From NCBI GenBank assembly GCA_964406375.1, contig CAYORM010000027.1, forward strand, positions 1 through 35,416: a stretch of DNA of 35,416 nucleotides, given 5' to 3'. The notes beneath the pieces were generated by a model. That model did no database searches. It had not been told where the DNA came from and saw only the letters and a program-made list of their open reading frames with translations. The position numbers were made by a program, and so were the translations under genes. The stretch is from CAYORM01 sp964406375. Its GTDB lineage: Bacteria > Pseudomonadota > Alphaproteobacteria > DSM-16000 > Inquilinaceae. Within the stretch, counting starts at the first letter, position 1; each line of letters opens with the position of its first letter. Shown piece after piece: positions 17,431 to 25,258 of the stretch.

Positions 17431-18272
17431 CCACGCCGGATCTGTCGCGCTTCGCCATCAACCAGATCACCACCCCGTCCTGGTCGATGGCGGAGGCGAT
17501 CGACGGCTATGCCCGTCACGGCGTGGGCGGGATCGCCGTCTGGCGTCATTTTCTCGAGGAGTACGGCGTTGCCCGCACGGCACGGCACATCACTGATGCC
17601 GGGCTGTGGACGGCCTCGCTGTGCACGGGCGCCTGGTTGAACGCCGCCGATGACGCCGGCTTCGAGGCGGCGATCGAGACCAACCGGCGGCTGCTCGATG
17701 CGGCGGCCGAGATCAGGGCGCCCTGCCTCGTCATGGTCGTCGGCGGCCTGCCGCCGGGCAGCCGTGACATTGCCCGCCAGCGCGCCCGTGTCCGGGAGGC
17801 GCTGGAACGGCTCGCCCCCCATGCCCGCGCCGTCGGCGTGACGCTGGGGCTCGAGCCGCTCCATCCGATGTATGCCGGCGACCGCAGCGTCCTGAACCGG
17901 ATCTGTGACGCCAACGACCTGTGCGACGTATTGGGGGACGAGGCGGCATCGCTCGTCCCCGACGTCTATCATTGCTGGTGGGATCCCGATTTCGAGGCGG
18001 AGCTCCGGCGTGCCGGGCCGGGCCGCATCTCCACCTTCCATTATTGCGACTGGTTGGTTCCCACCCGGAACCTGCGCGACCGCGGCATGGTCGGTGACGG
18101 CGTCGTCGACATCGCCGGCATCCGCGGGTGGCTCGATGACATCGGCTATGTGGGGCCGTTCGAGCTCGAGATATTCTCGGAGCTCGATTGGTGGAAGCGG
18201 GATCCGGAAGAGACGGTCCGCATCGGCATCGAGCGGTGCGCGCCCTTCGTCGCGCCCGGCAGGCTTTCCTGA
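17427..18272 (+). CDS. Sugar phosphate isomerase/epimerase-family TIM-barrel protein
   Basis: This 281-residue xylose-isomerase-like barrel (AP_endonuc_2 family) has candidate divalent-metal ligands spread as the family expects: Glu in TLGLEPLHP, Asp/His in VPDVYHCWWD, His in STFHYCDW and Glu in FELEIFSELDWW. The GTG start lies inside the hyuB stop. Family members isomerise or epimerise keto-sugars or hydroxy-ketoacids, and also include dehydratases. Here it probably processes the product of HyuAB or a later intermediate. The exact reaction cannot be inferred. Confidence 0.87.
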   Translation: MTTPDLSRFAINQITTPSWSMAEAIDGYARHGVGGIAVWRHFLEEYGVARTARHITDAGLWTASLCTGAWLNAADDAGFEAAIETNRRLLDAAAEIRAPCLVMVVGGLPPGSRDIARQRARVREALERLAPHARAVGVTLGLEPLHPMYAGDRSVLNRICDANDLCDVLGDEAASLVPDVYHCWWDPDFEAELRRAGPGRISTFHYCDWLVPTRNLRDRGMVGDGVVDIAGIRGWLDDIGYVGPFELEIFSELDWWKRDPEETVRIGIERCAPFVAPGRLS

Positions 18273-18293
18273 AGCAGCACGGAAGATCCTTCG

Positions 18294-19091
18294 ATGAGCA
18301 CAGAGGGCAAGATCGCGGTCGTGACCGGCGGCGCCAGCGGCATCGGCGAGGCCACCGCACGCCGGATGGCGGCCGCCGGCTACACGGTGGTGATCGGCGA
18401 CATCAATGCAGAGCGCGGCGAGGCGGTGGCCACGTCGATCGGTGAGGCGCGTGGCCGCGCCCGGTTCCTGCAGCTCGACCTCAGCGATGCCGAGGCGGTC
18501 GACGCCTTCGCCGAGCAGGTGCTGCGCGAGCACGGCACCGCCGACGCGCTGGTCAATTCCGGCGGGCTGCTCCAGAACGCGGTGACCATTGCCGAGATGG
18601 ATATCGCCGAGTTCGACCGGATCTGGCAGGTCAATGTGCGGGGCTCGCTGCTGGCCTCGCGCGCATTCGGCCGGCCGATGGCCGCGGCCGGGCGCGGCTC
18701 GATCATCACCCTGTGCTCGCTGACCTCGCTCCGCGCCTCGCCCCAGCCGGCCTACGGCATGGGCAAGGCCGCCCTGATGATGATGACCGAGATCATGGCG
18801 GCGGAGCTGGGGCCGCACGGGGTCCGCGTCAATGCGGTCGCGCCGGGCTACACCATGACGCCGGCGATGCGCCAGCGGATCGATCGCGGCGAGCGCGACC
18901 CGGCTGGCGTCATCGCGAAATCCGCCATCCGCCGCTTCGTTGAGCCCGACGAGGTGGCCGACGCGATCCTCTTCCTCTGCTCGGAAGCCGCCTCGGCGAT
19001 CACCGGCGCCACCCTGCCGATCGATTGCGGGTGGCTCGCCTATTCGGCCTATGACGCCTACGCCGCCAAGCCGCGGCCGCGATCGGCGTAA
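18294..19091 (+). CDS. SDR-family NAD(P)-dependent oxidoreductase (classical)
   Basis: This 265-residue Rossmann-fold dehydrogenase has cofactor motif VTGGASGIGEA (about residues 10-20), acidic residue D37 in VIGDINA favouring NAD, the NSGG segment, Ser in LCSLTSLRAS and catalytic Tyr/Lys in PAYGMGKAAL. The C-terminus has the ITGATLPIDCGW cap. It is the last gene of the hyuA operon and is followed by a terminator. It probably oxidises or reduces a hydroxy/keto intermediate of the pathway. Confidence 0.92.
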   Translation: MSTEGKIAVVTGGASGIGEATARRMAAAGYTVVIGDINAERGEAVATSIGEARGRARFLQLDLSDAEAVDAFAEQVLREHGTADALVNSGGLLQNAVTIAEMDIAEFDRIWQVNVRGSLLASRAFGRPMAAAGRGSIITLCSLTSLRASPQPAYGMGKAALMMMTEIMAAELGPHGVRVNAVAPGYTMTPAMRQRIDRGERDPAGVIAKSAIRRFVEPDEVADAILFLCSEAASAITGATLPIDCGWLAYSAYDAYAAKPRPRSA

Positions 19092-19114
19092 CCGGCCCTT
19101 CTGACCGGCCGAAG

Positions 19115-19137
19115 GGGCAGGCGCCGCGCGCCTGCCC
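19115..19137. terminator. Terminator between hyu operon and AroE-like gene
   Basis: A perfect 10-bp stem GGGCAGGCGC (19115-19124) / GCGCCTGCCC (19128-19137) with a 3-nt loop CGC, in the 59-base gap between convergent genes. There is no long T-run, but the position and stability fit a shared terminator. Confidence 0.6.
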
Positions 19138-19150
19138 GCCCCTCCCTCCC

Positions 19151-19939
19151 TCAGTATCCGAAGAAGCGCATCATCAGCGCGAGCTGGTGATCGAGCATCC
19201 CGTCGCCATGCCGGATCTCGCAGCCGGCCTTCTCGGCGGCAATCAGAAGCGGCGTCATCCGCGGCTTCATCACGATATCCGCGACCAGCATCTCCGGCGT
19301 CAGCCGCGACACGTCGATCGGCAGGGGGTCGGTTTCGGGATGGAGGCCGCAGGGCGTGGCGTTGACGACGAGGTTGCAGCCCTCCGGATCGGGTGCCCCC
19401 GCCGTCACGTCCAGCGTCGGATGGGCAGCACGGACCGCCGCGGCGAGGCGCTCGGCCCGACCCGGCGCGATGTCGGAGATCCGCAGCGAGGCGACACCCG
19501 CCGCCGCCAGGGAGAAAGCGATCGAGGAACCGCCGCCGCCAGCGCCCACCAGGAGGACATGGCGGCCTTCGGCATCGCGGCCGCCATTCAGCATGCCCGA
19601 GATAAAGCCCGGCCCATCGAAATTGGCGCAGACCATCCGGCCGTCCGGCTCGCGCCGCACGGTGTTCGCCGCCCCGACGGAGGTCGCCGTCACATCCGCC
19701 TCGTCGGAGAGTTTCAGCGCCGCCTCCTTGAGCGGAACGCTGACGACGAATCCGCCCAGATTGTGCATCCGGCGCATGCCCTCCCAGCCTTCGGCGAAGC
19801 CGTCCGGGCTGAAATGGAGGGGCACCATGATGGCGTCGATCCCGCGCGCCTCGAACGCCGGATTGAAAACCTCCGGCGAGCGCACATGCGCGATCGGATG
19901 GGCGATCATGAAATAGATTTTGGTGGTTCCGGTGATCAC
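19151..19939 (-). CDS. Shikimate dehydrogenase-like protein with altered substrate site
   Basis: This 262-residue AroE-family NAD(P) oxidoreductase begins at GTG 19939, preceded by AGGAAG, giving MITGTTKIYFMIAHPIAHVR, the classical AroE opening. Catalytic Lys (K71 in VVSVPLK) and Asp (D108 in NFDGPGF) are kept, as are GAANTV and the nucleotide loop VGAGGGGSS. However, the shikimate-carboxylate Ser of HSxSP is Val (HVRSP), the NVT Thr is Ser (VVS), and Thr before the catalytic Asp is Phe. A substrate other than shikimate is therefore likely, for example another cyclic or linear hydroxy acid. It is divergent from the enolase-type operon and next to operator site 4. Confidence 0.87.
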   Translation of the reverse strand: MITGTTKIYFMIAHPIAHVRSPEVFNPAFEARGIDAIMVPLHFSPDGFAEGWEGMRRMHNLGGFVVSVPLKEAALKLSDEADVTATSVGAANTVRREPDGRMVCANFDGPGFISGMLNGGRDAEGRHVLLVGAGGGGSSIAFSLAAAGVASLRISDIAPGRAERLAAAVRAAHPTLDVTAGAPDPEGCNLVVNATPCGLHPETDPLPIDVSRLTPEMLVADIVMKPRMTPLLIAAEKAGCEIRHGDGMLDHQLALMMRFFGY

Positions 19940-19984
19940 GGAGACTTCCTGGCCACTGACGATCATACGAATGCGGAGCGCCGC

Positions 19985-20013
19985 TTGACATAATGTCGAC
20001 ATTCAGTCTACAG
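19985..20013 (+). promoter_or_regulatory. Promoter with tandem GntR-type operator (site 4)
   Basis: TTGACA (19985-19990) and CTACAG (20008-20013) are separated by 17 nt. The spacer holds TGTCGACA (19994-20001), and a second GTCTAC core (20006-20011) lies 11 bp after the first GTCGAC core (19995-20000). Spacing and position match site 1. It should control the enolase-type operon and perhaps the divergent AroE-like gene, whose GTG start is at 19939. Confidence 0.6.
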
Positions 20014-20054
20014 AGCGGTGGCTCTCAGGGCAACTCGAAATCGGGGCGGAAGGC

Positions 20055-21347
20055 ATGGGTTCGCAGCGCATCACCGACATCCGGGCACGGGAGATCATCG
20101 ATTGCCGCGGGTGGCCGACCGTCCAGGCGGACGTCTATGTCGACGGCAGGCTGGCGGGGCGGGCGGATGTGCCGGCCGGCCGGTCGACGGGGCTGCACGA
20201 AGCGTTCGTTCTGACCGACGGCGATCCGGGTCGCTATCGCGGGCTCGGGATGCGCAAGGCGGTCGCCAATATCGAGGGGCCAATCCGCGAGGCGCTGGTC
20301 GGGCTCGACGTGACCGAGCAGCGCCGCATCGACCTCGCGATGGTCGCGCTCGACGGCACGCCGAACAAGAGCCGCCTCGGCGCCAACGCGATCTTGGGGG
20401 CCTCGCTCGCCGTGGCGCGGGCCGCGGCCACGGTCTGCGGGGTGCCGCTCTACCGCTACCTCAACCCGTTCGGCCATGTGCTGCCGGTGCCGCTGATGAA
20501 CTGCCTGAACGGCGGCAAGCTCACGGCCAACGAGCTCGAGATCCAGGAGTTCATCATCATGCCGGTCGGCGCGCGGGACTATGCCCATGCGCTGGAGATG
20601 ACGACTGCCATCAATGAGGAGCTGCGCACGCTCGTCATCGAGAAGTACGGCATCCTCGCCACCAACACCGGCGACGAGGGCGGCTTCGCGACGCCGATGC
20701 GCGGCATCTGGGAGCCGTTCGAATTCATGCAGCGGGCCTGCGAGAAGGCCGGCTACAAGGTCGGCTTCGGCGAGGACGTCGTCTACGCGCTCGATTGTGC
20801 GTCGAGCCACTGGCACGACAAATCCACGGGCCTTTACACGCTCGACGGGAAGAACTACGAGCGCGATGCCCTGATCGAGCTCTACTCCCAGGTCGCAGCC
20901 AATTACCCGCTGGCCTCGATGGAGGATCCGCTCGACGAGGAGGATTTCGAGGGCTTCGCCAAGGTCACGGCGGCCCTGCCGCAGACCCAGATCGTCGGCG
21001 ACGATCTCTTCGTCACCAATGTCGCGCGGCTGCGGCAGGCGGTCGGTCGCGGGGCCGCCAATGCGATGCTGTTCAAGGTCAACCAGATCGGCACGCTGTC
21101 GGAGGCCTTCGAGGCGGCGGAGTTCGCCTATCGCCACGGCTATGGCGTGCAGGTGTCAGAGCGGTCGGGCGAGACCGAGGACGGGCTGATCTCGGATCTC
21201 GTCGTCGCCCTCAATGGCGGCCAGATCAAGACCGGCATGCCGATCCGCGGCGAGCGCACGGCCAAGCACAACAGGCTGCTGCAGATCGAGGGCGAACTCG
21301 GCTCTGCCGCGCGCTATGCGGGGCATGCCTTCCGGCGGCCGCGCTGA
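20055..21347 (+). CDS. Aberrant enolase paralogue
   Basis: This 430-residue full-length enolase homologue keeps the metal ligands and catalytic pair: E165 (QEF), E208 (GDEGGF), D247 (ALDCAS), E290 (MEDP), the VGDDLFVTN loop, K341 (FKVNQIG) and K392 (GQIKTG). It departs from housekeeping enolase at substrate-loop positions. The GGEHADN histidine is Leu (NGGKLTANE, L156), the SHRSGE histidine is Glu (E369 in VSERSGETED), and the loop serine of PSGASTG is Ala (PAGRSTG). DSRGNPT is DCRGWPT. I infer Mg-dependent water elimination from a phosphorylated acid related to, but not necessarily, 2-phosphoglycerate. The downstream kinase could make that substrate. The ATG is preceded by GGAAGGC. Confidence 0.9.
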   Translation: MGSQRITDIRAREIIDCRGWPTVQADVYVDGRLAGRADVPAGRSTGLHEAFVLTDGDPGRYRGLGMRKAVANIEGPIREALVGLDVTEQRRIDLAMVALDGTPNKSRLGANAILGASLAVARAAATVCGVPLYRYLNPFGHVLPVPLMNCLNGGKLTANELEIQEFIIMPVGARDYAHALEMTTAINEELRTLVIEKYGILATNTGDEGGFATPMRGIWEPFEFMQRACEKAGYKVGFGEDVVYALDCASSHWHDKSTGLYTLDGKNYERDALIELYSQVAANYPLASMEDPLDEEDFEGFAKVTAALPQTQIVGDDLFVTNVARLRQAVGRGAANAMLFKVNQIGTLSEAFEAAEFAYRHGYGVQVSERSGETEDGLISDLVVALNGGQIKTGMPIRGERTAKHNRLLQIEGELGSAARYAGHAFRRPR

Positions 21348-21369
21348 CCGCACGCATGGCGTGACCCAG

Positions 21370-22743
21370 ATGGGCTACGTCCTCAACCGCCCGGCGCTGC
21401 TCGAGGCCGGCGGTGCCGGCCGCCGGATGCTCCTCGACATCGCCGAGGGCGCGCTGGCCGCGGCCGACCCCGGGCGGGCGGCGCGCGCGCAGCTCGCCCT
21501 GGCGGGTGAGGTGCTGACGGTCGGCGGCCGCCGCTATGATCTGTCGGGCGGCGCCCGCATCTTCGTCGTCGGCGCGGGCAAGGCCAGCTTCCCGATCGCC
21601 GCGGCGATCGACGACATCATCGGCCCGAGGATCCATCGCGGGATCGTCGTCTGCAAGGAAGGGCAGACCGGCACGCTGCGCCATATCGAGATGCGGCTGG
21701 CCAGCCATCCGATCCCCGACCAGGCCTCGGCCGACGGCGCCGCGGCGATCGTCGCGCTGCTGCAGGCGGTCCGGCCGGGCGACATCGTTCTGGCCTGCTT
21801 CACCGGCGGCTCATCGGCGCTGTTCGTCGAGCCGGCCGCCGGCATCACGCTCGCGGACAAGGCCGAGGCCAACCGCATCCTTCTGAGCTGCGGCGCCGAC
21901 ATCATCGAGATCAATGCGGTCAGGAAGCATCTGAGCCGGGTCAAGGGCGGCCGGCTGGCGCGGGCTCTGCCGGCCGGGGCGCGGCTCGTCAACCTCACAG
22001 TCTCCGACGTGATCGGCGACCGGATCGACTGCATCACCGATCCGACCGTGCCCGATCTGTCGACCTTCGACGATGCGCGCGCGACGCTCGACCGCTACGG
22101 GTTGTGGGAGCGCCTCCCCGCTTCGGTGACCGCGCATGTCCGCGGCGGCGGTGAGGAGGCGGAGACCGTTCGCGAGGCCGGCCTCTCCCATCTCGACCGT
22201 CACGACGTGCTGCTGCTCAGGGCCGATGCCGCGTGCCTCGCCGCGGCCGAGGAGGCGCGCAACCGCGGCCTGACGCCGCTGCTGCTGTCCACGCTGCTCG
22301 AAGGCGAGAGCCGCGAATGCGGACGCTTCATGGCGGCGATCGCCCGCCAGGTCGCGATGGGCGGCGGTCTCGCCGCGGCGCCCTGCCTGCTGATCGGCGG
22401 CGGCGAGACGACGGTGCGGATCGCCCCCGGCCAGCAGCCGGGCGAGGGCGGCCCGAACCAGGAATTCGCGGCCGCTCTCGCCCTCGAGATCGCCGGCGAC
22501 ACCCGCATCGCCGCGATCGGCCTCGACACCGACGGAACCGACGGGCCGACCCGCTATGCGGGCGCGCTGGTTGACGGGGAGACGGTCGCGGCCGCCGCGG
22601 CCGCCGGATGCGATCTGCGCGCCTGTCTTGACGCCCATGACGTGTCGGCCGCGCTCGTGGCCGCCGGCGGGGCGATCCTCACCGGTGCCACCGGCACCAA
22701 TGTCAACGATCTGAAGCTGGTCCTTGTCACCCAGCCGAGCTGA
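21370..22743 (+). CDS. Glycerate 2-kinase (MOFRL/GckA-TtuD family)
   Basis: This protein of about 457 residues has the DUF4147 N-terminal domain (VVGAGKAS, ASHPIPDQAS, FTGGSSALF, INAVRKHLSRVKGGRLA) and the C-terminal MOFRL domain (GGGETTV, GGPNQEFAAALAL, GLDTDGTDGP, TGTNVNDLKLVLV). Family members phosphorylate D-glycerate at C2, giving 2-phosphoglycerate. It follows the enolase-type gene closely, so a kinase-then-enolase route towards an enol phosphate is likely. No clear ribosome binding site is visible, and an in-frame GTG at 21361 is an alternative start. Substrate could be glycerate or a longer aldonate. Confidence 0.9.
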   Translation: MGYVLNRPALLEAGGAGRRMLLDIAEGALAAADPGRAARAQLALAGEVLTVGGRRYDLSGGARIFVVGAGKASFPIAAAIDDIIGPRIHRGIVVCKEGQTGTLRHIEMRLASHPIPDQASADGAAAIVALLQAVRPGDIVLACFTGGSSALFVEPAAGITLADKAEANRILLSCGADIIEINAVRKHLSRVKGGRLARALPAGARLVNLTVSDVIGDRIDCITDPTVPDLSTFDDARATLDRYGLWERLPASVTAHVRGGGEEAETVREAGLSHLDRHDVLLLRADAACLAAAEEARNRGLTPLLLSTLLEGESRECGRFMAAIARQVAMGGGLAAAPCLLIGGGETTVRIAPGQQPGEGGPNQEFAAALALEIAGDTRIAAIGLDTDGTDGPTRYAGALVDGETVAAAAAAGCDLRACLDAHDVSAALVAAGGAILTGATGTNVNDLKLVLVTQPS

Positions 22744-22757
22744 ACGGAGAGACAGAC

Positions 22758-22943
22758 ATGCCCATCCTGCGCGTCGAGATGCTTCCCGGCCGGACCCTGC
22801 AGCAGAAGCGGGAGCTGGCCGAGGCCCTGACCCGCGAGACGGTGCGGATCCTCGGCGGCAAGCCCGAGGGCGTCCAGATCCTGATCGACGAGATCGATCG
22901 TGAGAACTGGGCCGCCGCCGGAACGCTCTACGCCGACAAGTAA
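22758..22943 (+). CDS. 4-oxalocrotonate tautomerase-family protein
   Basis: This 61-residue small tautomerase has Pro immediately after the initiator Met (MPILRVEMLPGRTLQQKREL), so after Met removal the N-terminal proline can act as the catalytic base. Arg in PGRT corresponds to the Arg11 position of 4-OT, and ENWAAAG matches the conserved C-terminal segment. Such enzymes interconvert enol and keto acids as small oligomers. GGAGAGAC lies upstream. Placed after the enolase and kinase genes, it may tautomerise an enol acid product; this is inferred. Confidence 0.9.
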   Translation: MPILRVEMLPGRTLQQKRELAEALTRETVRILGGKPEGVQILIDEIDRENWAAAGTLYADK

Positions 22944-22978
22944 CAGCGACGACGGGCCCGCGAGGGGAGTGCGCCCAA

Positions 22979-24217
22979 TTGGCGGATGTGACGGTCATCG
23001 GCGGCGGCATCATCGGCATTTGCTCCGCCATCGCCCTGCAGCGGGACGGGCACCGCGTCGAGATCGTCGAGAAGGACCAGCCGGGCGGCGGGGCGACCTT
23101 CGGCAATTGCGGCCTGCTGGCGACGGGCGAGGTGGTGCCGATCTCGCGGCCCGGCCTGCTCGCCAAGGCCGTGAAGTCGCTCCTCGACCCGCTCGGCCCG
23201 CTGTTCATCCGGCCGCGCGCGCTGGCGTCCGAGGCCGGATGGCTGCTGCGCTTCGTGCGGGCGGGGCGTCCCGACCGGGTGCGCGCGATCGCTCATGCCG
23301 CCGCGGCGCTGACCCGGCTCGCCGAGCATGACTATGTCGAGCTGCTCGAGCGGGCCGGCATCGCCGACAATCTGATCCGTGCCGACAATCTGATGGTGTT
23401 CGAGGATCCTGCGGCACCGGAGAAGGACGCGCTCACCTGGGCGTTGAAGCGGGAGCTCGGCTTCGAGCACGAGACCCTCGACCGCGAGGCGCTTCAGCGC
23501 CTCGAGCCGGAGATCGGCGGACCGATCCGGCTCGGCATCCTGATGCGGAACTGGCTGCATTTCAGCGATCCGCATCTGATGGCACGGCGCCTGGCGGCCT
23601 ATTTCGAAAGCCTTGGCGGCCGCCTGCGCATCGGCGAGGTGCGCACGATCGGCGTCCGCGGCCATCGGGCCGAGACCATCACCCTCGCATCGGGCGAGAC
23701 GCTGCCGGTCGACACGCTGGTGTTGGCCGCCGGCGCCTGGAGCGGCGGGCTGGCCCGCCAGCTCGGCCTGCGGACGCCGGTCACCGCGCTCACCGGCTAT
23801 CACATCCATGCCCCGCAGCCCGGTGTGTCGCTCGGCCGCGCGGTGCTCTACGGCGAGGGCGGCTTCGTGCTGACGCCGATGGAGACCGGGCTGCGCATCG
23901 CCGGGACGGTGGAGATCGCGGGGCTCAATGCCCGGCCGGATTTCCGGCGTGCCGACGTCCTCGCGCAGCGCGCGAAGACGATCCTGCCGGGGCTCGACCT
24001 CACCGGGGCGCGGAAATGGGCGGGGCCGCGGCCCTTCATGCCCGACACACTGCCGGTCCTCGGCCGGTCGCCCCGGCAGGAGAATGTCGTTCTCGCCTAT
24101 GGCCACGCCCAGGTTGGCATTACCCTGGGGCCGACGACCGGCCGACTGGTCGCCGACATCGTCGCCGGCCGTCCGCCGGCCGTCGATCTGGCCCCTTACG
24201 CGGCCGAGCGGTTCTGA
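22979..24217 (+). CDS. FAD-dependent D-amino-acid dehydrogenase-type oxidoreductase (DadA-like)
   Basis: This 412-residue DAO-family flavoenzyme has the dinucleotide motif VTVIGGGIIGICSA at the extreme N-terminus, FGNCGLLATGEVVP after it as in DadA, and a C-terminal GHAQVGITLGPTTGRLVAD that closes the FAD site. The start is TTG 22979 with GAGGGGAG upstream; no ATG gives a full Rossmann motif. DadA-like enzymes oxidise D-amino acids, including cis-4-hydroxy-D-proline, to imino acids and pass electrons to the respiratory chain. It lies 9 nt before a proline-racemase-family gene, which could produce its D-configured substrate. Confidence 0.9.
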   Translation: MADVTVIGGGIIGICSAIALQRDGHRVEIVEKDQPGGGATFGNCGLLATGEVVPISRPGLLAKAVKSLLDPLGPLFIRPRALASEAGWLLRFVRAGRPDRVRAIAHAAAALTRLAEHDYVELLERAGIADNLIRADNLMVFEDPAAPEKDALTWALKRELGFEHETLDREALQRLEPEIGGPIRLGILMRNWLHFSDPHLMARRLAAYFESLGGRLRIGEVRTIGVRGHRAETITLASGETLPVDTLVLAAGAWSGGLARQLGLRTPVTALTGYHIHAPQPGVSLGRAVLYGEGGFVLTPMETGLRIAGTVEIAGLNARPDFRRADVLAQRAKTILPGLDLTGARKWAGPRPFMPDTLPVLGRSPRQENVVLAYGHAQVGITLGPTTGRLVADIVAGRPPAVDLAPYAAERF

Positions 24218-24226
24218 GGGCATCCG

Positions 24227-25258
24227 ATGCGGTGGAACAGGACGGTCCAACTCGTCGACGCGCATTGCGAGGGCGAGATCGGCCGGGTGGTGACGGCAGG
24301 GGTCATCGACATCCCGGGCGCGACGCTGCTCGACAAGATGGCCCATATCAACCGGGTGGATGACGGGCTCCGGCGCTTTCTGGTGTTCGAGCCGCGCGGC
24401 GCCGTTGCGATGTCAGTCAATGTGCTGCTGCCGCGCGTCGACCCCGCGGCGGACGCCGCGTTCATGGTCTTCCAGCCCGACCGCGCGCATCCGATGTCGG
24501 GATCGAACGCCATCTGCGTCGCGACGGTGCTTCTCGAGACCGGCATGGTGCCAATGACCGAACCGGAGACGGTGCTGCGGCTCGAGACGCCGGCCGGGAT
24601 CGTCACCGCGACCGCGACCTGCCGCGACGGGCGCTGCGAGCGCGTCGCCATCGCCATGCCGCCGGCCTTCGTGCATGCGCTCGACGTCGAGGTCGAGACC
24701 GCCACCTACGGCCGGGTCCGGGCGGACATCGCCTATGGCGGTGTCTTCTACGCGCTGGTCGATGTCGAGCAGGTCGGGCTGTCGATCCGGCCGGGCGAGG
24801 CGCGCGGCCTGATGCAGGCCGGCACCGACCTCCTCGACGCCTTCACGGCAGCCGTTCCGGTCCGCCATCCCGAGCGGCCGGAGATCGACGGGATCGCCTA
24901 TGTGATGTTCCGCGAGGCGCAGGCGGACGGCACCGTCCGTACCTGCACCGTGCTGAAGCCCGGCCGCGTCGACCGGTCCCCCTGCGGCACCGGCAGCTCC
25001 GCCCATCTTGCCACGTTGCATGCCCGCGGGCGCGTCCGGCCCGGCGATGTGACGACCAGCCGCTCGATCACCGACGGCGCCTTCGAAGTGGCGCTGCTCG
25101 GCGAGACGACGGTCGGCGGCCGGCCGGCGATCCTGCCGCGCATCGCGGGCCGGTCCTGGATCTACGGCATCAGCCAGCTGGGCATCGACCCGACCGATCC
25201 CTTCCCGAAGGGATTTGCGCTTTCCGATACATGGGGGCCCTATGTCGACGCGCTCTGA
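24227..25258 (+). CDS. Proline racemase-family enzyme, Ser/Cys type (second of two)
   Basis: This 343-residue third superfamily member in the window has catalytic positions S91 (HPMSGSNAICVATV) and C253 (DRSPCGTGSSAH). It is similar in length and motif order to the 9306-10340 protein, but differs at many substrate-lining positions, so it is a paralogue rather than a fresh copy. It sits between a DadA-like gene and an SDR gene, overlapping the latter by 17 nt. An epimerase or dehydratase acting with the DadA-like oxidase is likely. Confidence 0.88.
   Translation: MRWNRTVQLVDAHCEGEIGRVVTAGVIDIPGATLLDKMAHINRVDDGLRRFLVFEPRGAVAMSVNVLLPRVDPAADAAFMVFQPDRAHPMSGSNAICVATVLLETGMVPMTEPETVLRLETPAGIVTATATCRDGRCERVAIAMPPAFVHALDVEVETATYGRVRADIAYGGVFYALVDVEQVGLSIRPGEARGLMQAGTDLLDAFTAAVPVRHPERPEIDGIAYVMFREAQADGTVRTCTVLKPGRVDRSPCGTGSSAHLATLHARGRVRPGDVTTSRSITDGAFEVALLGETTVGGRPAILPRIAGRSWIYGISQLGIDPTDPFPKGFALSDTWGPYVDAL

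Noticed and set aside
17343..19991. 882-codon open frame on the minus strand, and similarly long antisense frames at 4738-6423 and 13649-15427
   Set aside because: These oppose well-recognised genes (isomerase, SDR, livH/livM, hyuA). They have low-complexity Arg/Asp/His-rich content and no domain, and result from high G+C codon structure.
25244..25249. Another GTCGAC site at the start of the atypical SDR gene
   Set aside because: It is inside overlapping coding sequence (Val-Asp codons in one gene), lacks the second box at 11 bp and has no -35 element, so it is probably chance.
8250..25258. Canonical trans-4-hydroxyproline degradation cluster
   Set aside because: Epimerase-like and D-amino-acid dehydrogenase-like genes are present, but no DapA-like deaminase or semialdehyde dehydrogenase is found, and many unrelated enzymes are co-regulated.
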